A stretch of DNA of 45,802 nucleotides from positions 1 to 45,802 of the forward strand of contig NZ_AJYA01000008.1 of the NCBI RefSeq assembly GCF_000265075.1, written 5' to 3'. Position numbers and translations under genes: made by a program. Below the pieces are notes generated by a model. The model worked only from the letters and a program-made list of their open reading frames with translations. It did no database searches and was not told the DNA's origin. Below are positions 8,054 to 18,313 of this stretch, in pieces (positions within the stretch are counted from its first letter, which is position 1; the number at the start of each line of letters is the position of its first letter). The stretch is from Nitritalea halalkaliphila LW7. GTDB lineage: Bacteria > Bacteroidota > Bacteroidia > Cytophagales > Cyclobacteriaceae.

Positions 8054-10324
8054 CTAAACGTTTAGCCAGTAGGTTAGCTTGAGGACCAGAGCCCGATTTT
8101 TCACCAGCATATTTTCTGGCGAATAATTATCGGTATACACGATAAACAGATCCGAAACTGGCTTAAAGCGCCACTGAAAGCGCGTATTAACATTTATATT
8201 ATCGATCTGGTTGTTATACTGCACGAAGGTACTAAGAAACACCTTATCCGTGAAGGCCATCTCCACGCGGGGACCGATCAGCCAGAGGTCCGCACTGTTA
8301 TAGGGCGCTGGGAAGCGCAAAATATTATGCTCGGCGGCTAAGGAGACATTGCCGTAAGGCTGAAACCTATAGTTTAAAAAGGCATTAAAGTAAGTCCTCG
8401 TGCCGTTAAAAAAGCCCCCATTATAGGCTGAAATGCTGTAGTTAAACAGGGCGCGGCGATCCGATGTATAGGTGGCCCCATAACGGGTGAAGCGGAAATC
8501 AGAGCCTGTAACCAGCCGCTCCCCTCCCGTACGTGTAGGGTCGAAAGGGGCGAATAAATACACATATTCATTAAATACGCGTGCTTGGAAACTACTCGTA
8601 TTTTTAAAGTAAAGGCGATACACAAAGCTCACTTTTTCATCGGTCTTCTGCCCGAAGTCATCATCGGTGTACAGATCATACATCACCTGAAAAGTCTGCT
8701 GGAAAATTTTCGAGCTTTGGCCATGAAGAACACGGTAACGGACAAAAGGCTCCAAACGCCAATACCCCCGACGCGGAACAAAACCAGTCTCCGCATTAAA
8801 GCCTTCGCCGACATATTCATGATTCCAGTGGATGGTCCAGTTTTTCGTATTGTAGCCCAGATAGCTCCCATGTGCACGCGCATCCCCCTGCTGATCCGGT
8901 GAAAAAGACTGGTGATAGAAGAATTTCCCCGTCCACTTATTGTCTTTCGATGCCAAATTATAGTCCAGTCCCGCCACACGATTAAAGGCGGGTCTCGGAT
9001 TACTTCTATCCAGCTCTGGGTTCGTCGTGTTCATGCGGTTCACGAAAATCGCCCCTATGTTAGAGCGGGAAAACACCTTGCGCTGGACAGAGGCCACGGT
9101 AAAGTTTTGACCCGGAAAGCCGATTCCTTCCTCCTCAGCGGTCTGCATATTCATGACCCCCAGCCGGGTATTATCCCCCAGATTTCCATTTAAACGCGCA
9201 CCATACAGAATCCTGTTGTTCGTACTCCGCCCGATACTGTCCGTGGCGATCCCAATTCTCCGCGAGAAGAAAGGTCTTATTTGGCGGAAGCCAAAATCCC
9301 CAAAAAGGTCTTCATTTTCGAGGAAAAACTGCCTGCGCTCCGGAAAAAATAGCTCAAAGCGGTTCAAATTGGTCTGCTGCTGGTCTACCTCTACGGTAGA
9401 AAAGTCAGGGTTAAAGGTCAAGTCCAAATTCATGGAGGGGCTTAGCGCTATTTTCGCATCGAAGCCTGCATCCATACCTCCCGCATAGTGCTGATCGGTA
9501 CGGAAATCACGAGAAGTGTTCGCGGCTATATAGGGAATGACAGCGATGTTCGTTCCGGGCTTGCGGAGTGGCTGCTCCCAGTTTAAATCCCCCGTAAAGG
9601 CCAGACTGGTGTAGCGCTGATTCACCGGGACAGGTGCCCAGGTGCTGCGCTCAAATGTCTTGCGATCGTTCCGGATAAAATTCGCCTTCCAGTACGTAGC
9701 GCCTTCCGAGTAGCGGAGGGTCTTAAAGGGAATCGCCATCTCCACCTCCCAGCGATCGTCGTAGCGCGTCACGGCGGAATACCATTTGTTATCCCATACT
9801 TGGGACACCCGCTCTCCATTATTGATCAGCCCTTCCATCTGCACATTATAGGGATTTACGGCGAAGATAAATCCATTTGTCCCGTCATCATAAGGACCTA
9901 AAAGGATAGCGAAAGCATCGTTTTCGTCAAAATTAAAATCCCGTCGTAGGGAGGTGATCACATAATCTCCGGATTGATTTCCCGTATACAGCACAGCCCC
10001 CACATACATGAAGTCCTCGTCATACTTGACGTACACCTCGGTAGGCTGACTAGCAGGCAGGCCCTCATTCGGCATCTGCTGGATAAAATCGCCCATCATC
10101 TCGGCGCCTTGCCACTCGGCTTCATCTAGCTGCCCATCGAGCATAATCGTGCCCAGCATCTTCAGCACCTGCACATCGAGTACCTTCTCCTGCTTGTCGC
10201 GCCGCTTTTCTGACGCCTCCTTCTCTTTCTCCTTTTTATCGCCACCGGCCTGAGCTACTCCCCCGTAAAGAGCGAGTAGCAGCACAAAAATGAGCCGGTA
10301 GATAGACGCTGGGTTTATATCCAT
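8054..10324 (-). CDS. DUF5916 outer-membrane protein with N-terminal CBM9-like domain
   Basis: The 756-residue protein has a signal peptide (cleavage near A-Q-A-G), a Lys/Glu-rich linker, and a family-9 carbohydrate-binding-like domain at about residues 55-235 (L-D-G-Q-L-D-E-A-E-W; V-Y-V-K-Y-D-E-D-F-M-Y-V-G). The DUF5916 region follows, with L-D-L-T-F-N-P-D-F-S-T-V-E-V-D-Q and F-P-E-R-R-Q-F-F-L-E-N. The C-terminal half is rich in alternating aromatic strands and ends in W-L-N-V, consistent with an outer-membrane beta-barrel. The ligand is unknown; a glycan is plausible given the CBM9 fold. It is one of the few long genes here without a frame break and appears to be monocistronic. Confidence 0.85.
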   Translation of the reverse strand: MDINPASIYRLIFVLLLALYGGVAQAGGDKKEKEKEASEKRRDKQEKVLDVQVLKMLGTIMLDGQLDEAEWQGAEMMGDFIQQMPNEGLPASQPTEVYVKYDEDFMYVGAVLYTGNQSGDYVITSLRRDFNFDENDAFAILLGPYDDGTNGFIFAVNPYNVQMEGLINNGERVSQVWDNKWYSAVTRYDDRWEVEMAIPFKTLRYSEGATYWKANFIRNDRKTFERSTWAPVPVNQRYTSLAFTGDLNWEQPLRKPGTNIAVIPYIAANTSRDFRTDQHYAGGMDAGFDAKIALSPSMNLDLTFNPDFSTVEVDQQQTNLNRFELFFPERRQFFLENEDLFGDFGFRQIRPFFSRRIGIATDSIGRSTNNRILYGARLNGNLGDNTRLGVMNMQTAEEEGIGFPGQNFTVASVQRKVFSRSNIGAIFVNRMNTTNPELDRSNPRPAFNRVAGLDYNLASKDNKWTGKFFYHQSFSPDQQGDARAHGSYLGYNTKNWTIHWNHEYVGEGFNAETGFVPRRGYWRLEPFVRYRVLHGQSSKIFQQTFQVMYDLYTDDDFGQKTDEKVSFVYRLYFKNTSSFQARVFNEYVYLFAPFDPTRTGGERLVTGSDFRFTRYGATYTSDRRALFNYSISAYNGGFFNGTRTYFNAFLNYRFQPYGNVSLAAEHNILRFPAPYNSADLWLIGPRVEMAFTDKVFLSTFVQYNNQIDNINVNTRFQWRFKPVSDLFIVYTDNYSPENMLVKNRALVLKLTYWLNV

Positions 10325-10500
10325 AATGCAAGGCTAACACATTTTCCTGTCTGATGTTTGAGTACTTTTTTTTTTCGGCATAAGACAGTGAATGAGGGAA
10401 AAAAATGCATGCTGAATGGAGGGCATTTTTATGCAAAAGCCCGCAAATTAAAGCGGAATGGCGTACCTTTAGCCTTTCGAATTTAAAACCCTTTTACCCC

Positions 10501-11845
10501 ATGAATTTAAGCCATCTGAGTGCGATTAGCTCCGTGGACGGTCGCTATGGCCCGAAAACTGAGCCCCTCCGTGCCTATTTTTCTGAATTTGCACTCATTA
10601 AATACCGCGTGCATGTAGAAGTAGAATATTTTATCGCCCTGTGTGCTTTGCCCTGCCGCAGCTCGCAAGCGTAGAGGCCAGCGTCTTCCCTCAGCTTCGT
10701 CAACTGGTAAAGGACTTCTCCGAAGAGCAGGCAGCCGCCATTAAAGCGACAGAGGCAGTCACGAACCATGACGTAAAAGCAGTGGAGTATTTCTTGAAAG
10801 ATTTTTTCGACCAGCTCGGACTGCAAGCCTATAAAGAATTCATCCACTTCGGCCTGACCTCTCAGGACATTAATAATACCGCGACGCCGCTCATGCTGAA
10901 GGAAGGCTTAGACGCAGTACTTTATCCCATGCTGCAGGAAGTACGGGAACTTCTATCCAGCCGCAGCCAAGCGTGGATGCAGATTCCCATGCTAGCGAAA
11001 ACGCATGGCCAGCCCGCTTCCCCCACGACCTTAGGGAAAGAATTTCAGGTATTCGTGGCGCGCCTAGAGGAACAGCTCGCGCTGCTGGCACAGGTGCCTT
11101 ATGGGGCAAAGTTCGGTGGAGCCACTGGAAACATGAACGCACACGTGATCGCTTTCCCACATATCGACTGGCATGCCTTCGCGAAAAAATTCGTGGAAGA
11201 AGGGCTCGGGCTGAAGCGGAGCTACCCGACCACCCAAATCGAACACTACGATCACTTGGCCGCTCTTTTCGATGGCTTAAAGCGAATCAATACCATCCTA
11301 AGTGACCTCTCGAAAGATGTATGGCAGTACGTCGCCATGAACTACTTCAAGCAGAAGATCAAAGCCGGGGAAGTGGGCTCCAGCGCCATGCCGCATAAGG
11401 TCAATCCGATCGATTTTGAAAATGCGGAAGGCAACCTCGGTATTGCCAATGCCCTCTTCGAGCATCTGTCTGCTAAGTTGCCGATTTCTCGCCTGCAGCG
11501 CGATCTTACCGACAGCACTGTCCTACGCATCATCGGCGTACCGATCGCCCATACGCTAATAGCGCTGGACTCCCTGAAAAAGGGCTTGAACAAGTTAGAA
11601 CTAAATCAGGCCGCCATTGACGCTGATTTAGAAGACAACTGGGCCGTGGTAGCAGAAGCCATCCAGACGATTTTGCGCCGCGAGGCGTACCCTTCCCCCT
11701 ACGAAGCCCTGAAGGCGCTGACGCGTAAAAACGAAAAAATCACGCAGCAGACCCTGCATGCCTTTATAGATACCCTACAAGTTTCGGACCCGATTAAAGA
11801 AGAACTGAAGGCTATCAGCCCTATAGCTATATCGGCCGCCCTTAA
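10501..11845 (+). CDS. purB: Adenylosuccinate lyase, two frame breaks
   Basis: PurB cleaves SAICAR and adenylosuccinate, releasing fumarate, in purine synthesis. The N-terminus S-A-I-S-S-V-D-G-R-Y-G and the later S-S-A-M-P-H-K-V-N-P-I-D-F-E-N-A-E-G (the flexible signature loop with the catalytic Ser) identify it, together with K-T-H-G-Q-P-A-S-P-T-T and T-S-Q-D-I-N-N-T-A. One base is missing near 10635-10655, joining F-I-A-L-C to A-L-P-Q-L-A-S-V-E. A second is missing near 11822: correcting it gives the family's usual ending I-S-P-Y-S-Y-I-G-R-P and TAA 11843-11845, about 448 residues. Without correction the frame runs on to 11912 antisense to the neighbour. TACCTTTA at 10464 may be the -7 element. 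Confidence 0.93.
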
Positions 11846-12780
11846 ACGCGGGGCAGGAAAATTTCGGCCAACATGCAGCGGACGCTTCCTCCTCCTAATC
11901 GCTCGATGGTAGGGATTTCGGGGATGAGGAGTCCGCTCTGTTTTTCGAGCTGCCGAACTTGGCTGGGCTTCAGACTCTCATAGGCTGTCCGAGATAAAAC
12001 CGTATAGGTATCCCCCGAGCGGGAGGCGAGCTCCAGCATATTTCCTGCGAAGGCTTGCACCTGCTTGGGCTTGATCGGCAAAATCGCCTTTCCCGCCTCC
12101 TGGAGCTGCTGGAGGAGGAGGTGCTGCTCTGCCTTACTCGGCAAAGTATCTAAAGCCACCACTGCCAAATTTTTCCCTATGTGCATCATGACATTAGTGT
12201 GGTAGATGGGATAGCGCTGCCCTTCTAGCTCCTGTTCCGCCTGGAAAAGTGTATAGGGAGCTCCTAAAAGCTCACTCAAGTAGCGCAGTGGCACCTCATG
12301 CGTCCGTTCCGAGCGACAGGCGTAGATGCGATGTGCCGCACGATCCATCACGATGCTGCCAGTACCCTCTAAAAACTGTCCGCTTTCCTCGAAGAAACTT
12401 AGATCGATCACCTCCTCCACGCGGAAACCTGCTTGGATCAAAGATTCGATGCAGTCCAAGCGTCGCTCTAGCCTTCTGGTAGGCGCCAACATAGGATATA
12501 AAATGACGCGTCCGTCGGTATGCGTGCTAAACCAGTTATTCGGGAAAACTGCATCCGTTTTTACCGGACTGGGCGTATCCGCCACCTGCACGACCTGAAC
12601 GCCGACTGCTTCCAGTTGCTGCACGAAGGCATCAAATTCGGCACGTGCTAGTTCCGCGATCGTCTCGGCTGCCCGGGGATCAGGCTGCTGGTACTTGTTA
12701 TCCGCTGCCGTCTGGGGGTTAAACCCAAAATGCGCTGGGCGGATCATTAAAACAGTATCGGTAAGTGCTGGATGCTGCAT
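11842..12780 (-). CDS. ctlX: Citrulline-utilisation hydrolase CtlX, amidinotransferase superfamily
   Basis: The 312-residue protein has the guanidino-group-modifying fold. The N-terminal M-I-R-P-A-H-F-G-F-N, the P-N-N-W-F-S-T-H motif and the catalytic Cys near the C-terminus in G-G-G-S-V-R-C-M-L-A-E match CtlX of Bacteroidota. The family is reported to hydrolyse citrulline towards ornithine; this is family knowledge, not shown here. It is complete, from ATG 12780 to TAA 11842-11844, a stop that shares its bases with the purB stop on the other strand. An intrinsic terminator of clpC lies just upstream, so it likely has its own promoter. Confidence 0.85.
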   Translation of the reverse strand: MQHPALTDTVLMIRPAHFGFNPQTAADNKYQQPDPRAAETIAELARAEFDAFVQQLEAVGVQVVQVADTPSPVKTDAVFPNNWFSTHTDGRVILYPMLAPTRRLERRLDCIESLIQAGFRVEEVIDLSFFEESGQFLEGTGSIVMDRAAHRIYACRSERTHEVPLRYLSELLGAPYTLFQAEQELEGQRYPIYHTNVMMHIGKNLAVVALDTLPSKAEQHLLLQQLQEAGKAILPIKPKQVQAFAGNMLELASRSGDTYTVLSRTAYESLKPSQVRQLEKQSGLLIPEIPTIERLGGGSVRCMLAEIFLPRV

Positions 12781-12812
12781 CGTTTTTAGTTTGTCGTAAG
12801 GATTTTGGATGA

Positions 12813-12848
12813 AAAAAAGGCGCTACCCCGAAAGATAGCGCCTTTTTC
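12813..12848 (-). terminator. Intrinsic terminator of the clpC operon
   Basis: AAAAAGGCGCTA (12814-12825) pairs perfectly with TAGCGCCTTTTT (12836-12847) around a 10-base loop. The minus-strand RNA ends in a U run. It lies 18 bases past the clpC stop and ahead of ctlX. Confidence 0.85.
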
Positions 12849-12865
12849 TATCGCTTTCAAGAGAC

Positions 12866-15393
12866 CTATTCGGCCTTTTCTTTTTTCTCGATGGTGATCG
12901 TAAGATGCTCCCCCTCGCCGGTATAATCGGCACGGATGACATCCCCTTCAGAGAGCTCTCCTTTTAAAATCTCCTCCGCCAAGGCATCTTCGAGGTATTT
13001 CTGAATGGCTCTGTTCAGTGGACGCGCCCCATACTGCTGATCGTAGCCCTTTTCGGAAAGGAAATCCTTCGCCGCATCGGTCAGTTCGATCTGATAGCCC
13101 ATGTCTGTAATGCGGCCGAACAGCTTCTTCAGACTGATATCGATAATCTGATGGATATGCTCCTTGTTAAGAGAATTAAAGACCACTACATCATCGAGAC
13201 GATTCAGAAATTCAGGAGAGAAGGCCTTTTTCAGGGCGTTTTGGATGGTCGACTTCATCACCTCATCCATATTTTCCTGTTTCGCCTTCGGCGCAAAACC
13301 GATTCCCGCTCCGAAATCCTTCAGATCACGAACCCCAATGTTCGAAGTCATGATGATGATCGTGTTTCGGAAATCCACACGTCTTCCTAAACCATCTGTT
13401 AAAATACCATCATCCAGCACCTGCAGGAGAATGTTAAACACATCAGGGTGCGCTTTTTCGATCTCATCCAGTAGGACCACTGAATACGGCTTTCTTCTGA
13501 CTTTTTCGGTCAGCTGGCCACCCTCTTCATAACCCACATATCCTGGAGGCGCTCCCACGAGGCGGGAAACCGAGAATTTCTCCATGTACTCGGACATATC
13601 GATACGGACTAAAGTATCCTCTTTGTCAAAGAGATACGTCGCCAACTTCTTAGCTAACTCCGTCTTGCCTACTCCGGTAGGCCCTAAGAAGATGAATGAG
13701 CGATCGGCTTTTTCGGATCCTTTAGGCCCACACGTGTGCGCTGGATGGCCTTCGTCAATTTCTTGATTGCTTCATCCTGACCTACCACAGAACCTTTTAG
13801 CTCCTCCGGCATATTCAGCAACTTAGCCCCTTCGTTTTGGGCGATACGCTTCGCAGGCACACCGGTCATCATCGCGATCACCTCAGCTACGTTATCTTCC
13901 TCCACGCTATAGCGCTTCGTCTTGCTTTCTTCTTCCCACTGCTGCTTGGCTCTTTCGAGCTGCTCGAGTAGTTTTTTCTCCTTATCGCGAAGCTGCGCTG
14001 CCTCTTCGTACTTTTGGCTCTTCACTACGCGGTTTTTCTCCACCTTAATCTCCTCTACTTCCTCTTCTAACTTGAGAATGTTTTCGGGCACAGTAATATT
14101 GTTAATATGCACCCGTGCACCGGCCTCGTCAAGAATATCGATCGCCTTATCTGGAAGGAAACGATCAGAAATATAGCGATCCGATAGCGTCACACAAGCC
14201 TGAAGGGCTTCTGGTGTATACACCACATGGTGGTGATCCTCATACTTGTTTTTAATGTTATTCAGAATTTGCAGTGTCTCTTCCGGAGTGGTAGCGTCTA
14301 CCATCACCATTTGGAAACGACGTGCGAGGGCTCCGTCCTTTTCGATATACTGTCTGTACTCATCCAGGGTAGTCGCTCCGATGCACTGGATTTCTCCACG
14401 AGCCAAGGCCGGCTTAAACATATTAGAGGCATCTAAAGAACCACTAGCCCCCCCTGCTCCTACGATGGTATGTAACTCATCGATAAAGAGGATGACATTA
14501 GGGGATTTCTCCAGCTCATTCATGACCGCTTTCATGCGCTCCTCGAACTGTCCGCGGTATTTTGTTCCCGCCACGAGAGAGGCTAGGTCCAGGGTGACCA
14601 CGCGCTTATTAAACAGCACGCGAGAAACCTTTTTCTGCACGATGCGAAGAGCTAAACCTTCCGCGATCGCCGTCTTACCTACTCCTGGCTCCCCGATGAG
14701 GATAGGATTGTTTTTCTTTCTTCTGGAAAGAATTTGCGCTACGCGCTCGATTTCTTTCTCCCGACCGATGATCGGATCTAACTTGTCCTCTTCGGCCATT
14801 TTCGTTAGGTCACGGCCGAAATTATCTAAAACCGGCGTACGTGATTTTTCATTTGAGGCTTTGGAACTTCCCGAAGAACCGCTACCCGATGAACCGAACA
14901 TTTTCGCACTATCCTCATCCGGATCGTCCGCTTCTGCTCTGTTCCTTGCGTTTGAATCTGTTTGAAATTCCAGCATTTCTTTTACTGCGTCGTAAGTGGT
15001 GTCGAATTTGTGTAATATCTGAGTGGCTATATTATCCTCATCACGGAGGATAGAAAGGAGTAAATGCTCCGTACCGATCAGTTGACTCTTAAAGATCTTA
15101 GCTTCTAAATAGGTAATTTTTAGCACCTTTTCAGACTGCCTAGTAAGCGGGATGTTGGCGAGATTTTTAACGTTATGGGTCGCAGTTCCTTTTACGGCTC
15201 TTTCTACTGCATTCCGTAGCTCATCTAAAGGAACTCCTAATTTCTTTAGAATGGAAACAGCCACGCCTTCACCTTCGCGAATCATCCCTAACAAGAGGTG
15301 CTCAGTGCCGATATAATCGTGCCCTAAGCGCAGAGCCTCCTCGCGACTAAGCGAGATCACCTCTTTGACTCTATTTGAAAATTTTGCTTCCAT
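12866..15393 (-). CDS. clpC: ATP-dependent Clp protease ATP-binding subunit ClpC, frameshifted
   Basis: ClpC is a hexameric AAA+ unfoldase that feeds proteins to ClpP. Visible in order: double Clp-N repeat (residues 1-145), first AAA+ module with Walker A G-E-P-G-V-G-K-T and Walker B L-F-I-D-E-L-H, a UVR-type coiled middle region ([11 protein letters not shown]), and a second AAA+ module with [19 protein letters not shown] and [10 protein letters not shown]. One base is missing near 13702 (K-K-P-I-G-S-F-I-F is read as [13 protein letters not shown]), so the second Walker A falls just after the break. Corrected length is about 843 residues, normal for ClpC. It is the last gene of the operon mutT-tsaC-wbqC-clpC; its ATG is 2 bases after the wbqC stop. 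Confidence 0.95.
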
Positions 15394-15395
15394 TT

Positions 15396-16115
15396 CTATC
15401 CTTTCTCTTTTACTAAATCTTTCCTAATAATATGGATTATGTATGAAAAACACAATCCCATTAACGTTTGTTCACTATTTTTTTTTCGGCTTCTCTTCAG
15501 AAAGTCCGAAGCTTCAGGCCCTGTACAAAACAATAAGTCAATGATACTCAAGTTAGGTACGAACCCCGATCCGAACACTTGTGTGTAGGGAACCGCTTGA
15601 AATTCTGAATCTACAGCAGCCATTCCCTTCGCTTGTACGTGTCCACGTAAGTCTTCCATACGCAAATCTTCAGCCACTCCCGCTATAGGGACTACCGCAC
15701 AGTTCCACTGCAGCATTTTAAGACAAGCTGTCAGTAACCCTAGGTTTAAATCCAGCAAATGTGTCCGATTTTCCTCAAAGACTCTTTCCAGCTCCGGGAA
15801 AAAGTACTCGAAGAAGGGCGCTTTGCCGTAGGCAGACTGAATAGAGCGCAGATGATTCGCCTTCCAGCGCTGCCCATAATCGATTTTTACCGAGGCATAG
15901 GGAGCGAATACAAAAGGCACCTTCACCGGTATCGTCAGCCGCTCTACCTTGTTGGCAAGAAGTACCTGACAGCGATTGCGATAGGTCTGCTTTCGATACG
16001 GGGCCGAAGTATCCACATATACGCAAGAAGTCTCCAGAAGGGTACTAAAATAGGCTACATTCGGAAGATAAAAGAGATCATGCAGGACAGCATTTTCAGG
16101 AGCTTTTTCGTTCAT
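15396..16115 (-). CDS. WbqC family protein
   Basis: The 239-residue protein starts with L-H-D-L-F-Y-L-P-N-V-A-Y-F and carries Y-R-K-Q-T-Y-R-N-R-C, L-T-I-P-V, W-K-A-N-H-L-R-S-I-Q and the P-F-F-E-Y-F-F-P block typical of WbqC-like proteins. Family members often occur in polysaccharide gene clusters, but the biochemical activity is not established. Here it lies between tsaC and clpC, 8 bases after the former and 2 bases before the latter, so it is co-transcribed with housekeeping genes. The gene is complete, with ATG 16115 and TAG 15396-15398. Confidence 0.85.
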   Translation of the reverse strand: MNEKAPENAVLHDLFYLPNVAYFSTLLETSCVYVDTSAPYRKQTYRNRCQVLLANKVERLTIPVKVPFVFAPYASVKIDYGQRWKANHLRSIQSAYGKAPFFEYFFPELERVFEENRTHLLDLNLGLLTACLKMLQWNCAVVPIAGVAEDLRMEDLRGHVQAKGMAAVDSEFQAVPYTQVFGSGFVPNLSIIDLLFCTGPEASDFLKRSRKKNSEQTLMGLCFSYIIHIIRKDLVKEKG

Positions 16116-16123
16116 GGCGCAAG

Positions 16124-16752
16124 TTAGAGGATATCCTCTAAAGTACCTAAGCCCTGCCGCAAAACTTCGATCTCCGAACCGGAGCAGTCGATGATGGTGG
16201 AGGCCACGTTCTTGCCATAGCCCCCATCGATGACCACATCGACGAGATTTTGATACTTTTCGTAGATCAGTTCCGGATCCGTGCTGTACTCGATCACCTC
16301 GTCTTCATCATGAATGGAAGTAGTCAGAATAGGCGCGCCCAGCTCCTTCACCAGTAAGCGTGGAATCGAATGATCCGGCACGCGGATCCCCACAGTCTTT
16401 TTCTTGCTGTTCAGCAATTTCGGCACCTGGTTATTCGCCTCTAAAATAAAGGTGTAAGGGCCTGGAAGACCTTTTTTCATCATCTTAAAAACAGGCGTAC
16501 TCAGGGCACGAGTGTAGTCGGCTATGTTACTGAGGTCATAGCAGATAAATGAAAAATGATGTTTCTTGGGATTAATCCCCTTTAGCTGTGCGATCCGCTC
16601 GACCGCCTTTTGATTATGAATATCACAGCCCATCCCATAAACCGTGTCCGTGGGGTAAATGATCACCCTCCATCGCGCAAAATCCGCACGATCTGGTCGA
16701 TTTTTCGCTGGTCCGGGTTTTCCGGGTATAGTTTGATAAATTGTGCCGTCAT
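16124..16752 (-). CDS. Threonylcarbamoyl-AMP synthase-like Sua5/YrdC/YciO protein, frameshifted
   Basis: The YrdC-type fold makes threonylcarbamoyl-AMP from Thr, bicarbonate and ATP for tRNA t6A37. The motif V-I-I-Y-P-T-D-T-V-Y-G-M-G-C-D (KxR/SxN-type nucleotide region) and the G-L-P-G-P-Y-T-F-I-L-E segment identify the family; a YciO-type paralogue is also possible. The start is ATG 16752 (M-T-A-Q-F-I-K-L-Y-P-E-N-P). A G is missing in the GGAGGG run near 16665-16668, which would otherwise read R-D-G-G-V-I-I-Y-P. The alternative longer frame beginning at 16816 is therefore an artefact. About 210 residues without the C-terminal Sua5 domain, normal for the short type. Confidence 0.85.
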
Positions 16753-16787
16753 AATGCTTCTCTTTAAAGGAAAACACGAAGCAGGCC

Positions 16788-17189
16788 CTATCGGTTCGAA
16801 GCATCGAGAAGTTCACGCACCTGCTTCACCACCGGCAAGTCCGCATCCACCCAATTTAAATTGTTCAAAAGTTCTACTTTCACCCAGCGAATCTGCCGGT
16901 GTTCCTTGACGATGAGCTGCCCCTTATCCTTTAAACAAACAAAAGGGTGTAGCTTCACCATCGGGCCATCTACATAGGCGTGCACCACGGACTTTAAAGA
17001 AGTGATCACCTTTACCGTGATGTTTAACTCCTCTAAAAGTTCGCGCCTTAACGCCTCTTCTGCACTCTCTCCCTCCTCAATTTTGCCGCCCGGAAACTCC
17101 CATTTCAGCGCATGCGCTTGCCCATGATTGCGCTGCGCGCAAAGGACAAATCCATCGGAAAGAACTACTCCACAACTGACGGGTATCAT
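16788..17189 (-). CDS. MutT-like Nudix hydrolase
   Basis: The 133-residue protein carries a full Nudix box, from G-G-K-I-E-E-G-E-S through R-R-E-L-L-E-E-L at about residues 36-58, and the F-P-G-G-K context of (d)CTP/8-oxo-dGTP pyrophosphohydrolases. The short size and N-terminal V-S-C-G-V-V-L-S-D-G match MutT, which removes oxidised nucleotides, but substrate is not fixed by sequence. It is the first gene of the operon running to clpC, 35 bases before tsaC. The start is ATG 17189; divergent to mltG with a 77-base spacer. Confidence 0.85.
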   Translation of the reverse strand: MIPVSCGVVLSDGFVLCAQRNHGQAHALKWEFPGGKIEEGESAEEALRRELLEELNITVKVITSLKSVVHAYVDGPMVKLHPFVCLKDKGQLIVKEHRQIRWVKVELLNNLNWVDADLPVVKQVRELLDASNR

Positions 17190-17229
17190 GTTATCTGTTT
17201 TAAGTGATACTTACTACGTTAAAAAACCG

Positions 17230-17237
17230 TACTTTTG
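17230..17237 (+). promoter_or_regulatory. Bacteroidota -7 promoter element ahead of mltG
   Basis: TACTTTTG matches the TAnnTTTG -7 consensus of the Bacteroidota primary sigma factor, 30 bases before the mltG ATG. No convincing -33 TTG is seen at the right distance. Confidence 0.5.
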
Positions 17238-17266
17238 TTATTAGGAAATAAGCCCTCTACCAAATT

Positions 17267-18313
17267 ATGTTTGAAGATAAGAAAATTCGTTGGTATCTAA
17301 TAATTATCATTACATTTTCTGTTTTAACGATTTCATTAACATTTTACTTCTACCAGGCCTTTTTCAGTCCGAATAGCCTAATAGACAAAGATACGCCTGT
17401 TTTCGTGGAAATTTACCCAGAAACAGACTTCCAGGAACTGGCAAAAAATCTTTACGAGGAGGAAATAATTCATGATCTCTTAACCTTTAGCTTCGTGGCC
17501 AAGCTCATGAATTACCAGGAAGCCGTGCGCTCAGGACGCTATGAGGTGCGCCCACGGATGAGTAACATACAGCTGGTGCGTCTGCTGCGCTCAGGAGCTC
17601 AAACGCCCGTTCGGCTGACCTTTAACACCATCCGCACAAAAGACGATCTGGCTGAAAAGCTGGCCGCCCCGCTCTTTTTCGAAAAAGAAGACATGCTGCG
17701 CCTTCTCAAAGACGATGCCTACATCGGCAAGTTTGGCGTGGATAGCAGCACCGTAGTGGCCCTCTTCATCCCGAACACCTACGAAGTGTACTGGAATACA
17801 CGGCCGGAAACACTCTTCGACCGCATGTATCAGGAATATAAGCGCTTCTGGAATGAAAGCCGCATCGCCAAAGCCGAAGCACTGGGCCTCAGCCCCTTAG
17901 AAGTCAGCACCCTCGCCGCGATCGTGCAAGCAGAAACCGTAAAGGCAGACGAAAGACCCCGCGTGGCAGGCGTGTACCTGAACCGCCTGCGGATCGGCAT
18001 GCCCCTACAGGCAGACCCAACCCTGGTCTTTGCCAGCGGCGACTTCAGCCTCCGCCGCGTCCTGCAGGTGCATAAGGAAATCGACAGTCCGTATAACACC
18101 TACAAGTATGCCGGATTACCTCCTGGGCCTATAAATGTACCCGAGATCTCCGCCTTAGAGGCCGTTCTGAACCCAGAATCCCATGAATATTTGTATTTTT
18201 GTGCGAAAGATGATTTTTCAGGCTACCATGCTTTCGCCAAAACGTTTAACGAGCACCTGGTAAATGCCCGCCGCTATCAGGCCGCCCTGAACCGAGCTAA
18301 AATATATCAATAA
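17267..18313 (+). CDS. mltG: Endolytic murein transglycosylase MltG (YceG)
   Basis: MltG cleaves nascent glycan strands at the inner membrane and helps set their length. The 348-residue protein has an N-terminal membrane anchor (I-I-I-I-T-F-S-V-L-T-I-S-L-T-F-Y-F-Y) and then the YceG domain. The catalytic Glu is in A-A-I-V-Q-A-E, followed by P-R-V-A-G-V-Y-L-N-R-L and the L-Q-A-D-P-T-L substrate loop. P-Y-N-T-Y-K-Y-A-G-L-P-P-G-P-I-N and Y-L-Y-F-C-A-K are the family's C-terminal hallmarks. It is complete; TAA 18311-18313 overlaps the ATG of the thioesterase gene by one base, so these genes form an operon. Confidence 0.93.
   Translation: MFEDKKIRWYLIIIITFSVLTISLTFYFYQAFFSPNSLIDKDTPVFVEIYPETDFQELAKNLYEEEIIHDLLTFSFVAKLMNYQEAVRSGRYEVRPRMSNIQLVRLLRSGAQTPVRLTFNTIRTKDDLAEKLAAPLFFEKEDMLRLLKDDAYIGKFGVDSSTVVALFIPNTYEVYWNTRPETLFDRMYQEYKRFWNESRIAKAEALGLSPLEVSTLAAIVQAETVKADERPRVAGVYLNRLRIGMPLQADPTLVFASGDFSLRRVLQVHKEIDSPYNTYKYAGLPPGPINVPEISALEAVLNPESHEYLYFCAKDDFSGYHAFAKTFNEHLVNARRYQAALNRAKIYQ

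Noticed and set aside
13690..13710. Programmed frameshift in clpC or in other broken genes
   Set aside because: The break sites share no slippery heptamer or following structure and lie in unrelated genes, so random missing bases explain them better.
14246..14965. 239-codon plus-strand frame inside clpC
   Set aside because: Antisense to conserved ClpC with low-complexity Ser/Arg content; a shadow frame.
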